Positions 49,927-59,069 of a DNA stretch of 61,324 nucleotides are shown in pieces. A program made the position numbers and the translations under genes. Positions within the stretch are counted from its first letter, which is position 1. Each line of letters starts with the position of its first letter. Below the pieces are notes generated by a model that was not told where the DNA came from, made no database searches, and worked only from the letters and a program-made list of their open reading frames with translations. The DNA comes from Bacteroides sp. ET71 (GTDB taxonomy: Bacteria; Bacteroidota; Bacteroidia; Bacteroidales; Bacteroidaceae), in assembly GCF_023336905.1 (NCBI RefSeq), contig NZ_JAMBLS010000020.1, positions 1 to 61,324 on the forward strand, written 5' to 3'.

Positions 49927-51000
49927 ATGAAACCCATGTTACTATCCATAGGACAATTGGCAGCCGCCAGCCTCTTCACTTTCATGGCCGCCGGATGCAG
50001 CGACAACGACAACAAAGGCGGGGCAGTGCAAGAACCCCTGGCCGACACCAAGACTTATTACACCAACCCCGTCATTGGCCCTGACACGCCCGACCCCACG
50101 GTCATCAAGGCTGACGACGGCTACTTCTACCTTTACAACACGGGCGGAAACTGCTATTTCGACCGCTCTAAAGACTTGGTGAACTGGGAGTTCCTGGGCA
50201 CCGCTTTTACGGAAGAAGACAAACCCGCTTGGGAACCCGATGCCGGCATATGGGCCCCGGATATTAATTACATCAACGGCAAATACGTGCTTTACTACGC
50301 CATGTCGAAGTGGGGCGGAGGTGCAACGTGCGGTATTGGCGTAGCTGTGGCCGACACGCCGACGGGGCCTTTCACCGACTTGGGCAAAATGTTCCGCAGC
50401 AATGAAATAGACGTGCACAACAGCATCGACCCCTTCTACATCGAAGACAACGGCAAGAAGTACCTCTTCTGGGGTAGCTGGTGGGGCATCTGGGGGGTAG
50501 AACTCACCGAAGACGGCCTCGCTCTGGCCGGCGGCATCGAACAGGCCAAAGCCAACAAGTTCCAGGTGGCCTGGGGCTCGGAAGGTACCGATTCTTACGA
50601 GGCACCCTACATCTTGAAGCGTGGTGATTACTACTACCTGTTCTGCTCGACAGGCACTTGCTGCGATGGCCTGAACAGTACTTATACTACGGTCGTAGCC
50701 CGCTCCACCAGCCTTTTCGGCCCCTACGTCAATGCCGAAGGCAAAAGCATGCTCGAAGGCCGCAATCACGAAGTGGTCATCTTGAAGAATGAAGACTTTG
50801 TGGGCACGGGTCACAATGCTGAAATCGTGCAGGACGATGCCGGCAATGATTGGATAATCTACCATGCTTATGTAGCTGGTGTCGACCAAGGCCGCGTCAT
50901 CTGCCTCGACCGCCTCTATTGGGATGAAGACGGCTGGCCTTATGTATTGGGCAATGGTCCGGCTGTGAAAGCAGAAGCACCGGTGTTTAATAATAAATAA
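49927..51000 (+). CDS. GH43 family lipoprotein
   Basis: The 357-residue enzyme is a five-bladed beta-propeller glycoside hydrolase of family 43, related to arabinanases and arabinofuranosidases. The start at 49927 (MKPMLLSIGQLAAASLFTFM) leads to a lipobox Ala-Ala-Gly-Cys. The catalytic base is Asp56 in DTPDPTVI, the helper Asp is in NSIDPFYIED, and the acid Glu is in DSYEAPYILK. A GHNAEIVQDDAGNDWIIYHAY stretch resembles the calcium/His site of arabinan-active members. The longer frame from 49831 crosses the repeat DNA and is rejected. Confidence 0.88.
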   Translation: MKPMLLSIGQLAAASLFTFMAAGCSDNDNKGGAVQEPLADTKTYYTNPVIGPDTPDPTVIKADDGYFYLYNTGGNCYFDRSKDLVNWEFLGTAFTEEDKPAWEPDAGIWAPDINYINGKYVLYYAMSKWGGGATCGIGVAVADTPTGPFTDLGKMFRSNEIDVHNSIDPFYIEDNGKKYLFWGSWWGIWGVELTEDGLALAGGIEQAKANKFQVAWGSEGTDSYEAPYILKRGDYYYLFCSTGTCCDGLNSTYTTVVARSTSLFGPYVNAEGKSMLEGRNHEVVILKNEDFVGTGHNAEIVQDDAGNDWIIYHAYVAGVDQGRVICLDRLYWDEDGWPYVLGNGPAVKAEAPVFNNK

Positions 51001-51009
51001 ATGGGAATT

Positions 51010-51150
51010 TAGTTGACGAGGAGACAAGTTAACGAGGCTACAAGGACAGGACTTATCCCTTTTCAACTACACAAGACCTGGTTGACTCGTTAACTTGTCC
51101 TTTTTTCAACTACAACAAGACCTCGTTGACTCGTTAACTTGTCCCCTTGT
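51010..51150 (+). terminator. GTTAACTTGT repeat forming a terminator
   Basis: GACAAGTTAACGAG (51023-51036) pairs with CTCGTTAACTTGTC (51086-51099) and CTTTTTT follows at once, a convincing terminator shape after GH43. A 44-bp unit holding GTTGACTCGTTAACTTGTCC is repeated (51081 and 51125). Related repeats are at 8451-8510 and 15171-15231. Whether it stops or only dampens transcription into GH31 is open. Confidence 0.6.
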
Positions 51151-51169
51151 CAACTTATAAATTAACAAC

Positions 51170-53707
51170 ATGAAAAAGATACTTATCTCTCTGCTGTGCT
51201 TCTTGGCATTTTGTGGTTGCCTGGATGCGCAAAACTTGCAGAAGAACATTGCTTACGAAGACGCGAATGTGCGCTTCACTGTTATCTCCGACGGCGTTAT
51301 TCGCATGGAATATGCTCCCGACGGCCAATTTGTCGACGATAAATCATTTATTGTCGTCAACCGCCAATATCCGGCTGTGGACTACAAACTGAAGACGCGT
51401 GGCCGTTGGGTGGAAATAGCCACGGCGAAAATGGTGATGCGTTACAAGAAAGGCAGCGGCGCTTTTTCGGCCGAGAATCTCAGTATCGTGTCCGCCAAAG
51501 GTACACGGCCTTTCAGTTGGAAGCCTGGCATGAAGCAGACGGAGAATTTGAAGGGAACCTTCCGCACGTTGGACGGGTTTGACGGCGACGTGCAGACGCA
51601 GGGATATGTGAGAGACTCTAAACCCGGTGAGAAACTACAATTGGAAGACGGCCTGTTGGCTAAAGATGGCTGGACGCTTATCGACGATTCGAAGGGATTG
51701 CTTTTCGATGGAGATGCCGACTGGGAATGGGTGAAGCAACGTCCCGATAACGGTGGGCAAGACTGGTATTTCATGGCTTATGGGCACGATTATAAGGCTG
51801 CGCTGAAGGACTATACGCTTTTTGCCGGACAAGTGCCCCTGCCGCCGCGCTTTGTTTTCGGATACTGGTGGTCACGCTATTGGATGTATTCCGACCGCGA
51901 GTTCCGTGAGTTGGTAAAGAATTTCCAGTCTTACCGTATCCCGTTGGATGTATTGGTGGTGGATATGGACTGGCATTATACGGAGCCGGGCAAAGGCGGC
52001 TGGACGGGCTGGACATGGAATCGCGACCTCTTCCCCAATCCCGCAGGTTTCTTGGGCTATTTGAAAGACAATGGCCTGAAGATTACACTGAACCTGCATC
52101 CTGCTGACGGCGTGGCCTCGTATGATGAGCAATACCCCCTGTTGGCCAAGGATATGGGCATCGACCCGGCCAGCAAACAGACTGTGCCTTGGGTCAACTC
52201 CAGTAAGCGTTTCATGACCAATATCTTCAAAGATGTGCTGACGCCGATGGAGAAAGACGGGGTGGACTTCTGGTGGCTCGACTGGCAGCAAGACCTCTTC
52301 GACTCGAAGATGAAGAATCTGAACAATACGTGGTGGATTAACTACGCGTTCTTCAGCCAGATGGAACGGACACGCGACACACGCCCCCTTATCTACCACC
52401 GTTGGGGCGGCCTGGGCAACCACCGCTATCAGATTGGCTTTTCGGGCGATGCCACGGCCACGTGGAAATCGCTGGACTATCAGCCGTATTTCAACTCAAC
52501 GGCCTCGAACGTGCTCTACGGCTATTGGGGGCATGACATCGGCGGACACATCGGCAACCACATCGACCCGGAACTGTATGTGCGTTGGATGCAGTTCGGC
52601 GCATTGACGCCCATCATGCGCACCCATTCGCAGAAAAATGCGGGGATGAACAAAGAGCCGTGGGTGTTCGACACGGAGCATAGCCGCATCATCACCCGGA
52701 CCATTCGTCAGCGTTACGAGATGGCACCTTACATCTATACGATGGCACGCAAGGCGTATGACGAAGGCCTGTCGTTGTGCCGTCCCATGTATTACGATTA
52801 TCCCGAAGACAACGAGGCGTACGATTTCCGTAACCAATACATGTTCGGTGATGACATGCTGGTGGCTCCCATCACTGCTCCCGGACAGGATGGATATGCC
52901 ACGTTGAAGATTTGGTTGCCCCAGGGTGAGTGGTATGAGATGTCTACCGGAACGCTGTTGCAGGGCGGACAAGTGGTAGAACGCTCGTTTGCTCTTGACG
53001 AATATCCTGTCTATGTGAAGGCCGGTGCCGTGCTGCCCATGTACACCGACGAGGTGATGAACCTGAGCGGCAACGACGAGACGGTAGTCGTGACGGTATT
53101 TCCCGGTGCGGCGGCAGATACTTTCCAACTGTATGAAGACAATGGCAACGACAAAGACTATGCTTCGGCTTATGCCACGACGACTCTCTCTGCTTCTTGC
53201 TCGGGAAGGGAACAGACCATCGTCGTTGGCCGGCGCGAAGGCCGCTTCGACGGCATGAAGGCGGCCCGCAAGTTGCAGGTGAAGGTCCTGCCTGCTCAGG
53301 CTCCGCAGAGCGTGACGATGGATGGTCGGGCTGTGGACTATGATTATGCGGGCGAAGAGTTCGCCATCGTTGTCGACCTGGGCGAAGTGCCCAACGACCG
53401 GGAAACCGTGGTCAAGATAACTTATCCTGCCGAGACGGCAGACATGAACGGCCTGCTGGGTGCCACCCGCCGCATGGCCCGTGCCATGGAAGGCTTGAAG
53501 TACCGCGATGCCGGCATCATCTTCAAGGAAGAGTTCGGGCGGATGGGCAGTCTGAGTGAGGCCGTCATGTATGCTCCCGGGCAGATGCCTGAACGGGTCG
53601 GTGAGTTCTGGACGGGCTTCCGCAACCTGCCGCAAGTGCTCCAACGCCAGGGATTGAACGAGGAACATACGAAATGGTTCCTGAAATCTGTCCACTGGCA
53701 GAACTGA
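51170..53707 (+). CDS. GH31 family glycosidase
   Basis: The 845-residue GH31 enzyme is probably an alpha-glycosidase. A signal peptide (MKKILISLLCFLAFCGC) precedes an N-terminal beta domain, and the catalytic barrel holds FGYWWSRYWMYSDREFRELV, the nucleophile Asp371 in FWWLDWQQD and the acid/base Asp427 in GFSGDATATW. The C-terminal part has the DUF5110-type beta domain and about 130 extra residues ending in helices (LGATRRMARAMEGLKYRDAG). It could be lipidated at Cys15 or Cys17. The substrate is uncertain: alpha-glucose, xylose or galactose linkages are possible in this family. Confidence 0.9.
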   Translation: MKKILISLLCFLAFCGCLDAQNLQKNIAYEDANVRFTVISDGVIRMEYAPDGQFVDDKSFIVVNRQYPAVDYKLKTRGRWVEIATAKMVMRYKKGSGAFSAENLSIVSAKGTRPFSWKPGMKQTENLKGTFRTLDGFDGDVQTQGYVRDSKPGEKLQLEDGLLAKDGWTLIDDSKGLLFDGDADWEWVKQRPDNGGQDWYFMAYGHDYKAALKDYTLFAGQVPLPPRFVFGYWWSRYWMYSDREFRELVKNFQSYRIPLDVLVVDMDWHYTEPGKGGWTGWTWNRDLFPNPAGFLGYLKDNGLKITLNLHPADGVASYDEQYPLLAKDMGIDPASKQTVPWVNSSKRFMTNIFKDVLTPMEKDGVDFWWLDWQQDLFDSKMKNLNNTWWINYAFFSQMERTRDTRPLIYHRWGGLGNHRYQIGFSGDATATWKSLDYQPYFNSTASNVLYGYWGHDIGGHIGNHIDPELYVRWMQFGALTPIMRTHSQKNAGMNKEPWVFDTEHSRIITRTIRQRYEMAPYIYTMARKAYDEGLSLCRPMYYDYPEDNEAYDFRNQYMFGDDMLVAPITAPGQDGYATLKIWLPQGEWYEMSTGTLLQGGQVVERSFALDEYPVYVKAGAVLPMYTDEVMNLSGNDETVVVTVFPGAAADTFQLYEDNGNDKDYASAYATTTLSASCSGREQTIVVGRREGRFDGMKAARKLQVKVLPAQAPQSVTMDGRAVDYDYAGEEFAIVVDLGEVPNDRETVVKITYPAETADMNGLLGATRRMARAMEGLKYRDAGIIFKEEFGRMGSLSEAVMYAPGQMPERVGEFWTGFRNLPQVLQRQGLNEEHTKWFLKSVHWQN

Positions 53708-53749
53708 TAACGATACACGTACACGAATAGCACGAGAAAACTGACGGAA

Positions 53750-53785
53750 CAGGGGAGGAGGCATTGGACTGAATCCCCTGTTTTT
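53750..53785 (+). terminator. Terminator of the GH31 gene, nested with the HTCS promoter
   Basis: CAGGGGA (53750-53756) pairs with TCCCCTG (53774-53780), then TTTTT. Its loop contains the -33 TTG of the HTCS promoter. Confidence 0.75.
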
Positions 53786-53794
53786 GTATCTTTG
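53764..53794 (+). promoter_or_regulatory. Promoter of the HTCS gene
   Basis: TTG at 53764-53766, 20 bp, TATCTTTG at 53787-53794. The start near 53801 gives a 235-nt leader to the ATG at 54036, which contains the 23-bp array. Confidence 0.7.
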
Positions 53795-53829
53795 CCCGAG
53801 GTTGGGAGGAACAATAGACCGGAATGACG

Positions 53830-53967
53830 ATGCGGAACGTTTCCTCCTCCCAATGCGGAACGTTTCCTCCTTCCGATGCGGAATGTTTCCTCCTTCCGAT
53901 GCGGAATGTTTCCTCCTCTCAATGCGGAACGTTTCCTCCTCCTAATGGAGAACATTTCTTCCGGAAG
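53830..53967. repeat. Six tandem 23-bp repeats in the HTCS leader
   Basis: Units start at 53830, 53853, 53876, 53899, 53922 and 53945. Each runs ATGCGGAACGTTTCCTCCT plus four variable bases; the last is the most diverged. The changes (AACG/AATG, CCCA/TCCG/CTCA) hint at old rather than recent duplication. All lie in the predicted 5' leader of the HTCS. Confidence 0.9.
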
Positions 53968-54035
53968 AGGAAGGGAAATAAAAAAGAAACTTTGAGCTTG
54001 AGAAGAATATAAACGATAACTAAAAACATAGATTT

Positions 54036-57000
54036 ATGACCATCCTCCGCCGCTTTCTCCTACTCCTGTTGCCGGGACTGCTGTGTGCCGGCTTTGTGCG
54101 CTCCGCCTCGACCGACGACGCCCAATATGTTTTCCGTTCCATCGACAGCAGCCGGGGCCTGTCCAACAATTCGGTCAACGCCATCCTGCAAGACCGCTTC
54201 GGTTTCATGTGGTTCGGCACCAAAGACGGGCTGGACCGCTATGACGGCCTGTCCTTCCTGTCGTTCACCAAAGAAAAAGGCACGCTGGGCAACAACTTCG
54301 TCACCTCGCTGTATGAGGACGAGCAAGGCTTCATCTGGATAGGAACCGACCTGGGGGTATATATCTATTCGCCGCAAACGGAAAGCATCCGCCGCTTCAC
54401 ACACCGGAGCAACCGGAACACACTGGTCGACAATGCCGTGAACTACATCACCGGCGATAAAAGCGGGCGCGTCTGGATGGCTGTCCAGTCGCAAGGCATC
54501 TTCTGTTACGACTCCTCGGCCGACAGCCTGGTGCATCGGCAGACAGACGGGAGCGGGAACATCGTGTTCCACGGGTTGGAACGCATCTGTTTTGACAACG
54601 ATAACGTGTGCTGGCTGGACCTGCATGACGGGAACCTGTATTATTCAGACAACAATCTGGAGACACTGACTCCGGTCGCCTGGCAGGGAGAAAAGCCTCG
54701 TTGGAGCTATTCGACCAAAATCATAGCCGGCCCTTACAATTGCCTTTACCTGGGCACGGTGGCCGGACTGCAAGAAATCAACCTGACCACCAAAAGCGTC
54801 CGGACTTTGTTGGGGAAAGCACGCTCTGGCAGAGACGATATCTTTGTGCGCGACATGTATTTCTATTCCGACGACAAGCTGTGGGCAGGCACCGAATCGG
54901 GTGTTTATATCTACAACCTGCGCACGAACAAAACCACCCACCTGCCTTGTGTCGAGGGCGACCCCTATTCCATTTCGGACAATGCCGTTTATGCACTTTG
55001 CAAAGATAAGGAAGGAGGCATGTGGATAGGTACCTATTTCGGAGGCGTGAACTATTTCCCAAAGACGTATACTTGTTTCCATAAGTTCTATCCCAATGCT
55101 CTTACAGACAGTTTCGGGAAACGGGTGCGTGAGTTTTGCGCCGATTCCGATGGCCAATTGTGGATTGGCACCGAAGACAAGGGGCTTTTCCATTACAATC
55201 CCCGCACAGACGAGGCGACACCTTTCCGCCATCCGGCCATCACGCACAACGTGCACGGGCTTTGCCTGGACGGGAAATACCTTTGGGTCAGCAACTTCGC
55301 CGGCATCCTGCACCGCATAGACCTGAATACTTCCAGCGTGAAGAACTACGACAACTGCAAGGACGTTTTCTCCATCTGCCGCACTCATACCGGGCAGATA
55401 TATCTGGGCACCACCAATGGAGTGATGTGTTATGATGCCTCTTCCGATTCATTCTCTTACATCTCCAAGCTGTCGGGAGTGTTCATCTATTATATAAAAG
55501 AAGACAAGCAAGGCAATCTCTGGGTAGCCACTTACGTGGACGGGCTTTACAAATGGAATGTGCGCACCGACGAATGGAAACACTTTGTCTATGACGCCGG
55601 CAATCCGAAAAGCCTTTCGTCCAACAAAGTGTTGAATGTCTTCGAGGACAGCCGGCACCGCATCTGGATTACCACGCAGGGAGGAGGCTTTTGCCTGTTC
55701 AACCCGGAGACAGAAGACTTCACCCGTTATGATTCCGATTTAGGATTGCCCAGCAACGTGGCCTACCGGATAGAGGAAGACGATGAAGGCTGCCTTTGGG
55801 TGACGACCAACAAAGGTCTGTTGCATTTTACCCCAGATACCCGGGAGTTCAAAGTCTATACCATGAGCAACGGATTGTTGAGTGACCAGTTCAATTACCA
55901 GTCCAGCTACAAGGACAAAGACGGGCGCATCTATTTCGGTTGCATCAATGGTTTCATTTCCTTTGAGCCCCGTTCTTTCTCCAGTAACAATTATTTGCCA
56001 CCGGTGGTGATAACCAGTTTCTCCCTGTTCAACAAAGAAGTGCCGGTAGGCAAAGACGATTCGCCTCTGAAAACCAGCATTACCCTGACCGACTATCTGG
56101 AATTGAAATCCAACCAGAATACCTTTTCTTTCCGGGTGGCGGCACTGAGCTATCAATCGCCCGACATGAACAAACTGCTTTATAAACTGGATGGTTATGA
56201 TACAGAGTGGTATGCAGCAGGCAAGATTCCTATCACCTATTCCAACCTGCCATACCGCACCTATACACTGATGGTGAAAGGAGCCAACAGTGACGGTGTC
56301 TGGAATCCGGAAATGCGCATGCTGAAAATCCGGATACTGCCGCCCTTTTATCTTTCCGTTTGGGCTTATGTCTTCTATGTCTTGCTGGCTGTCGGGCTAT
56401 TGTTTGGCCTCATTACCTACTTCCGGCGGCGTACCTTGACCAAGCACCGGTATGAGATGGAGAAATTCGAGCAAAAGAAAGAACGAGAGCTTTATATGGC
56501 CAAGATAGACTTCTTTACCAACGTGGCACACGAAATCCGAACGCCACTTACCTTGATAAAGAGTCCGTTGGAAAGCATCCTGAAAGACAATGTACTGTCC
56601 GACGAAGTGAAGGTGGAATTGGAAATCATGGACCAGAACGCCCAGCGCTTGCTGAACTTGGTGAACCAGTTGCTCGACTTCCGCAAGACCGAGAACAAAG
56701 GCTTTAAGTTGAATCCCGAGGAATGTAACTTGTGCGGGCTGATGCAATTTACCTGCAAACGCTTCACTGCCTTGGCCAAGCAGAGAGGGGTGAACTTGAC
56801 TTGCCAAGTGCCGGAAAAGGAGGTCTGGGCCTCGGTAGATAAGGAGGCCTTGACCAAGATTATCAGTAATCTGCTGACCAATGCCTTGAAATACGGGAAG
56901 ACTTTTGCCCGTTTCCAATTGACGGTGGACGAAAAGGAAGAGCATTTCCGGGTAACGGCAAGCAACGATGGAAAGATTATACCTTTGGACATGCGTGAAG

Positions 57001-58025
57001 AAATATTCCGGCCTTTCGTGCGGTATAGGGATGGGAAGAACATTGTGCAGGGAACAGGCATCGGACTGGCTTTGGCACGCTCTCTGGCAGAGTTGCACCA
57101 CGGCAAACTGGCTATGGATGACAATATGGAGATGAATTGTTTCGTATTGGACATTCCCATCGTCCACCAGGTGGCCCCACATAGAGAATCGGAACCGGTC
57201 GAGACAAGCGGCCGTGCCGATGTACCGGACAACATAGAAGTGATGCCGGACGTGGATAAAGAAGAAAAGGAAGAACGTCCTTGCATCTTGATTGTGGAAG
57301 ACAATAAAGATATGCAGGATTTCATTGCACGCCAATTATCATCCCTATACAATGTATTGACAGCCGGAAATGGTCATGAAGCCTGGGACTTGTTAGAGCA
57401 GTATGACGTGGATTTGGTGGTGAGTGACATCATGATGCCGGAGATGGATGGCTTGGAGTTGTGCGGCAAGTTGAAGTCTGATTTGAATTACAACCATATT
57501 CCCATTATCCTTCTGACAGCCAAGACTGCCCTCGAGTCGAAAATCGAAGGCCTGGAGCAAGGGGCGGATGCCTATATCGAGAAACCTTTCTCGGTGGAGT
57601 ACCTGCGTGTGAACATTGCCAACCTGTTAAGCAACCGTGAGCGTTTGCGCCGCCGGTTTATTGAGTCACCGTTTGTAAAGGCCGAGACCGTTGCGCAGAG
57701 CAAGACCGACAAAGCGTTTATGCAAAAGCTGAATGAATATGTCAACAGCCATTTGCAGGAGTCCGAACTGACCATCGACGACCTGGCCGATGTCATGCAC
57801 ATGGGCCGCTCCAATTTCTATCGGAAGCTGAAAGGCATGTTGGGCATAAGCCCCAATGAATACTTGCGGCTGGAACGTCTGAAAAAAGCTGCCCAGTTGC
57901 TGAAGGAGGGAAAATGTGGCATTGTCGAGATTGCTTACATGGTGGGCTTCAGTTCACCATCCTATTTCTCCAGTTGTTTCAAGAAACAGTTTGGCGTATT
58001 ACCCAAGGACTTTGTGCAGCAATAG
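54036..58025 (+). CDS. Hybrid two-component system sensor-regulator (HTCS)
   Basis: This single protein of 1329 residues senses a sugar in the periplasm and activates the locus. Order: signal peptide (1-24); two seven-bladed propellers of two-component-propeller repeats (about 30-690, for example RFGFMWFGTKDGLDRYDG); a Y_Y_Y domain (about 700-770); one membrane helix (about 773-795); histidine kinase with His832 in NVAHEIRTPLTLIKSP; ATPase (NLLTNALKYGK, GTGIGLALARSLAEL); receiver with Asp1131 in VVSDIMMPEMDG; and an AraC-type DNA-binding domain (about 1227-1329, ending MVGFSSPSYFSSCFKKQF). It follows the genes it probably controls, with its own promoter. Confidence 0.96.
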   Translation: MTILRRFLLLLLPGLLCAGFVRSASTDDAQYVFRSIDSSRGLSNNSVNAILQDRFGFMWFGTKDGLDRYDGLSFLSFTKEKGTLGNNFVTSLYEDEQGFIWIGTDLGVYIYSPQTESIRRFTHRSNRNTLVDNAVNYITGDKSGRVWMAVQSQGIFCYDSSADSLVHRQTDGSGNIVFHGLERICFDNDNVCWLDLHDGNLYYSDNNLETLTPVAWQGEKPRWSYSTKIIAGPYNCLYLGTVAGLQEINLTTKSVRTLLGKARSGRDDIFVRDMYFYSDDKLWAGTESGVYIYNLRTNKTTHLPCVEGDPYSISDNAVYALCKDKEGGMWIGTYFGGVNYFPKTYTCFHKFYPNALTDSFGKRVREFCADSDGQLWIGTEDKGLFHYNPRTDEATPFRHPAITHNVHGLCLDGKYLWVSNFAGILHRIDLNTSSVKNYDNCKDVFSICRTHTGQIYLGTTNGVMCYDASSDSFSYISKLSGVFIYYIKEDKQGNLWVATYVDGLYKWNVRTDEWKHFVYDAGNPKSLSSNKVLNVFEDSRHRIWITTQGGGFCLFNPETEDFTRYDSDLGLPSNVAYRIEEDDEGCLWVTTNKGLLHFTPDTREFKVYTMSNGLLSDQFNYQSSYKDKDGRIYFGCINGFISFEPRSFSSNNYLPPVVITSFSLFNKEVPVGKDDSPLKTSITLTDYLELKSNQNTFSFRVAALSYQSPDMNKLLYKLDGYDTEWYAAGKIPITYSNLPYRTYTLMVKGANSDGVWNPEMRMLKIRILPPFYLSVWAYVFYVLLAVGLLFGLITYFRRRTLTKHRYEMEKFEQKKERELYMAKIDFFTNVAHEIRTPLTLIKSPLESILKDNVLSDEVKVELEIMDQNAQRLLNLVNQLLDFRKTENKGFKLNPEECNLCGLMQFTCKRFTALAKQRGVNLTCQVPEKEVWASVDKEALTKIISNLLTNALKYGKTFARFQLTVDEKEEHFRVTASNDGKIIPLDMREEIFRPFVRYRDGKNIVQGTGIGLALARSLAELHHGKLAMDDNMEMNCFVLDIPIVHQVAPHRESEPVETSGRADVPDNIEVMPDVDKEEKEERPCILIVEDNKDMQDFIARQLSSLYNVLTAGNGHEAWDLLEQYDVDLVVSDIMMPEMDGLELCGKLKSDLNYNHIPIILLTAKTALESKIEGLEQGADAYIEKPFSVEYLRVNIANLLSNRERLRRRFIESPFVKAETVAQSKTDKAFMQKLNEYVNSHLQESELTIDDLADVMHMGRSNFYRKLKGMLGISPNEYLRLERLKKAAQLLKEGKCGIVEIAYMVGFSSPSYFSSCFKKQFGVLPKDFVQQ

Positions 58026-58114
58026 ACGACCTATTAGCCTCGTAATAGACTGCCTATTTGCCTCGTAATAGACCTCCTATTAGCCTCGTAATAGACTGCC
58101 TATTAGCCTCGGGA
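58023..58114. repeat. Four tandem 23-bp repeats overlapping the HTCS stop codon
   Basis: Units at 58023, 58046, 58069 and 58092 follow the pattern TAGACTGCCTATTAGCCTCG plus TAA. The first unit supplies the stop codon of the HTCS. Each unit contains further in-frame or out-of-frame stops. Confidence 0.88.
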
Positions 58115-58351
58115 TAACAACAGCAGGGGTACCGAAGTATGAAATGGCACGCAGATAACGCTGATTCGATGGATTCCCACAGATTTCTTCAGTGATATAA
58201 GTAGGTACTGAAATTTAGTTTATACATTGTGTTGTATCTGTCATGTTGAGCATTGTTCTCCCCCGACAAACGGGGGAGGTAAGAGGGGGTGCGCAGCGAA
58301 GTCGAAACACCTCCTTCTTGCGCTGCCAGACGGACAGAGCCCTTAGGAGGT
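58115..58351. other. Gap after the HTCS with a palindrome and repeat fragments
   Basis: No gene is seen. A perfect hairpin CTCCCCCG-acaaa-CGGGGGAG lies at 58258-58278. It interrupts a TCATGTTGAGC..AGCGAAGTCGAAACACCTC element that resembles the palindromic repeat of the 35152-35878 region. A GGCACGCAGATAACGCTGATT stretch near 58145 also looks like a dispersed repeat. Base composition drops sharply from about 58340 on. Confidence 0.5.
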
Positions 58352-59044
58352 TTAATTTGAGCACTGATTTACACACATACCAATACCCCCAAATATAATA
58401 AATGCTATAACTATTTTTATGATCATTTCAAGACATCCATTTCCCATCGCTTTGGCACTATCACCGACTTTTTGTTCAGGAGTTCGCAAATCATAGTTAT
58501 ATTTTATAGCCAAATCATGCAATACAGATTCACATTCAGATAGTCCAAAATCATAGACATTACCATAGATGCGGTGTATTTCGTTCTTTATTCCCTTAAC
58601 CAACATATATGTTTTTCCAACATTATAAGATGTATGGAGCTGCAAATAGGCATCAGAATTTCTACCATACATTTTTATATTATTGTTTAAGCCGGTAAAT
58701 AGAGGAGTCAAGAATAAGAAAATAAAGTATATATCTTTTTTCAGAAGTTCATCATTGAATAGACCATACATACGGTTGAATACATCTACATCATTTGGAT
58801 TTCTAATCAAGAAACCTCCTAAGCATAGTTCGCTTTTTCTGCACTGATTGAAGAAGTCAAAATTCATGCTAAGCCCTTTCAATCTAAGTTCTGATGAGGA
58901 CTTTTGTAAATATTTTTCCATCTTGTCAATATACAAAAAGTCTCCTTTATCTTTTGAAATTTTTTGTAATAGGGGTAAGATGTTCTTTTTAAAATCCTGT
59001 ATGAAATTATCTATTTTCTCTATATCTATCAATTTTATTTCCAT
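58352..59044 (-). CDS. Unknown helical protein with C-terminal membrane anchor
   Basis: The 230-residue protein starts at 59044 (MEIKLIDIEKIDNFIQDFKK), 25 bp after the WG-repeat gene; the longer frame would run inside that gene. The N-terminal 180 residues look mostly helical and are rich in Lys, Asn and Ile. The last 25 residues (MIIKIVIAFIIFGGIGMCVN) form one hydrophobic helix, so it may be tail-anchored. No family was recognised. Codon use is AT-rich like its partner and unlike the rest of the window, a sign of transfer. Confidence 0.7.
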   Translation of the reverse strand: MEIKLIDIEKIDNFIQDFKKNILPLLQKISKDKGDFLYIDKMEKYLQKSSSELRLKGLSMNFDFFNQCRKSELCLGGFLIRNPNDVDVFNRMYGLFNDELLKKDIYFIFLFLTPLFTGLNNNIKMYGRNSDAYLQLHTSYNVGKTYMLVKGIKNEIHRIYGNVYDFGLSECESVLHDLAIKYNYDLRTPEQKVGDSAKAMGNGCLEMIIKIVIAFIIFGGIGMCVNQCSN

Positions 59045-59069
59045 AAAGACTGAACTTATAGCTTCATTT

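Noticed and set aside
53830-53967. CRISPR array
   Set aside because: Repeats are contiguous without spacers.
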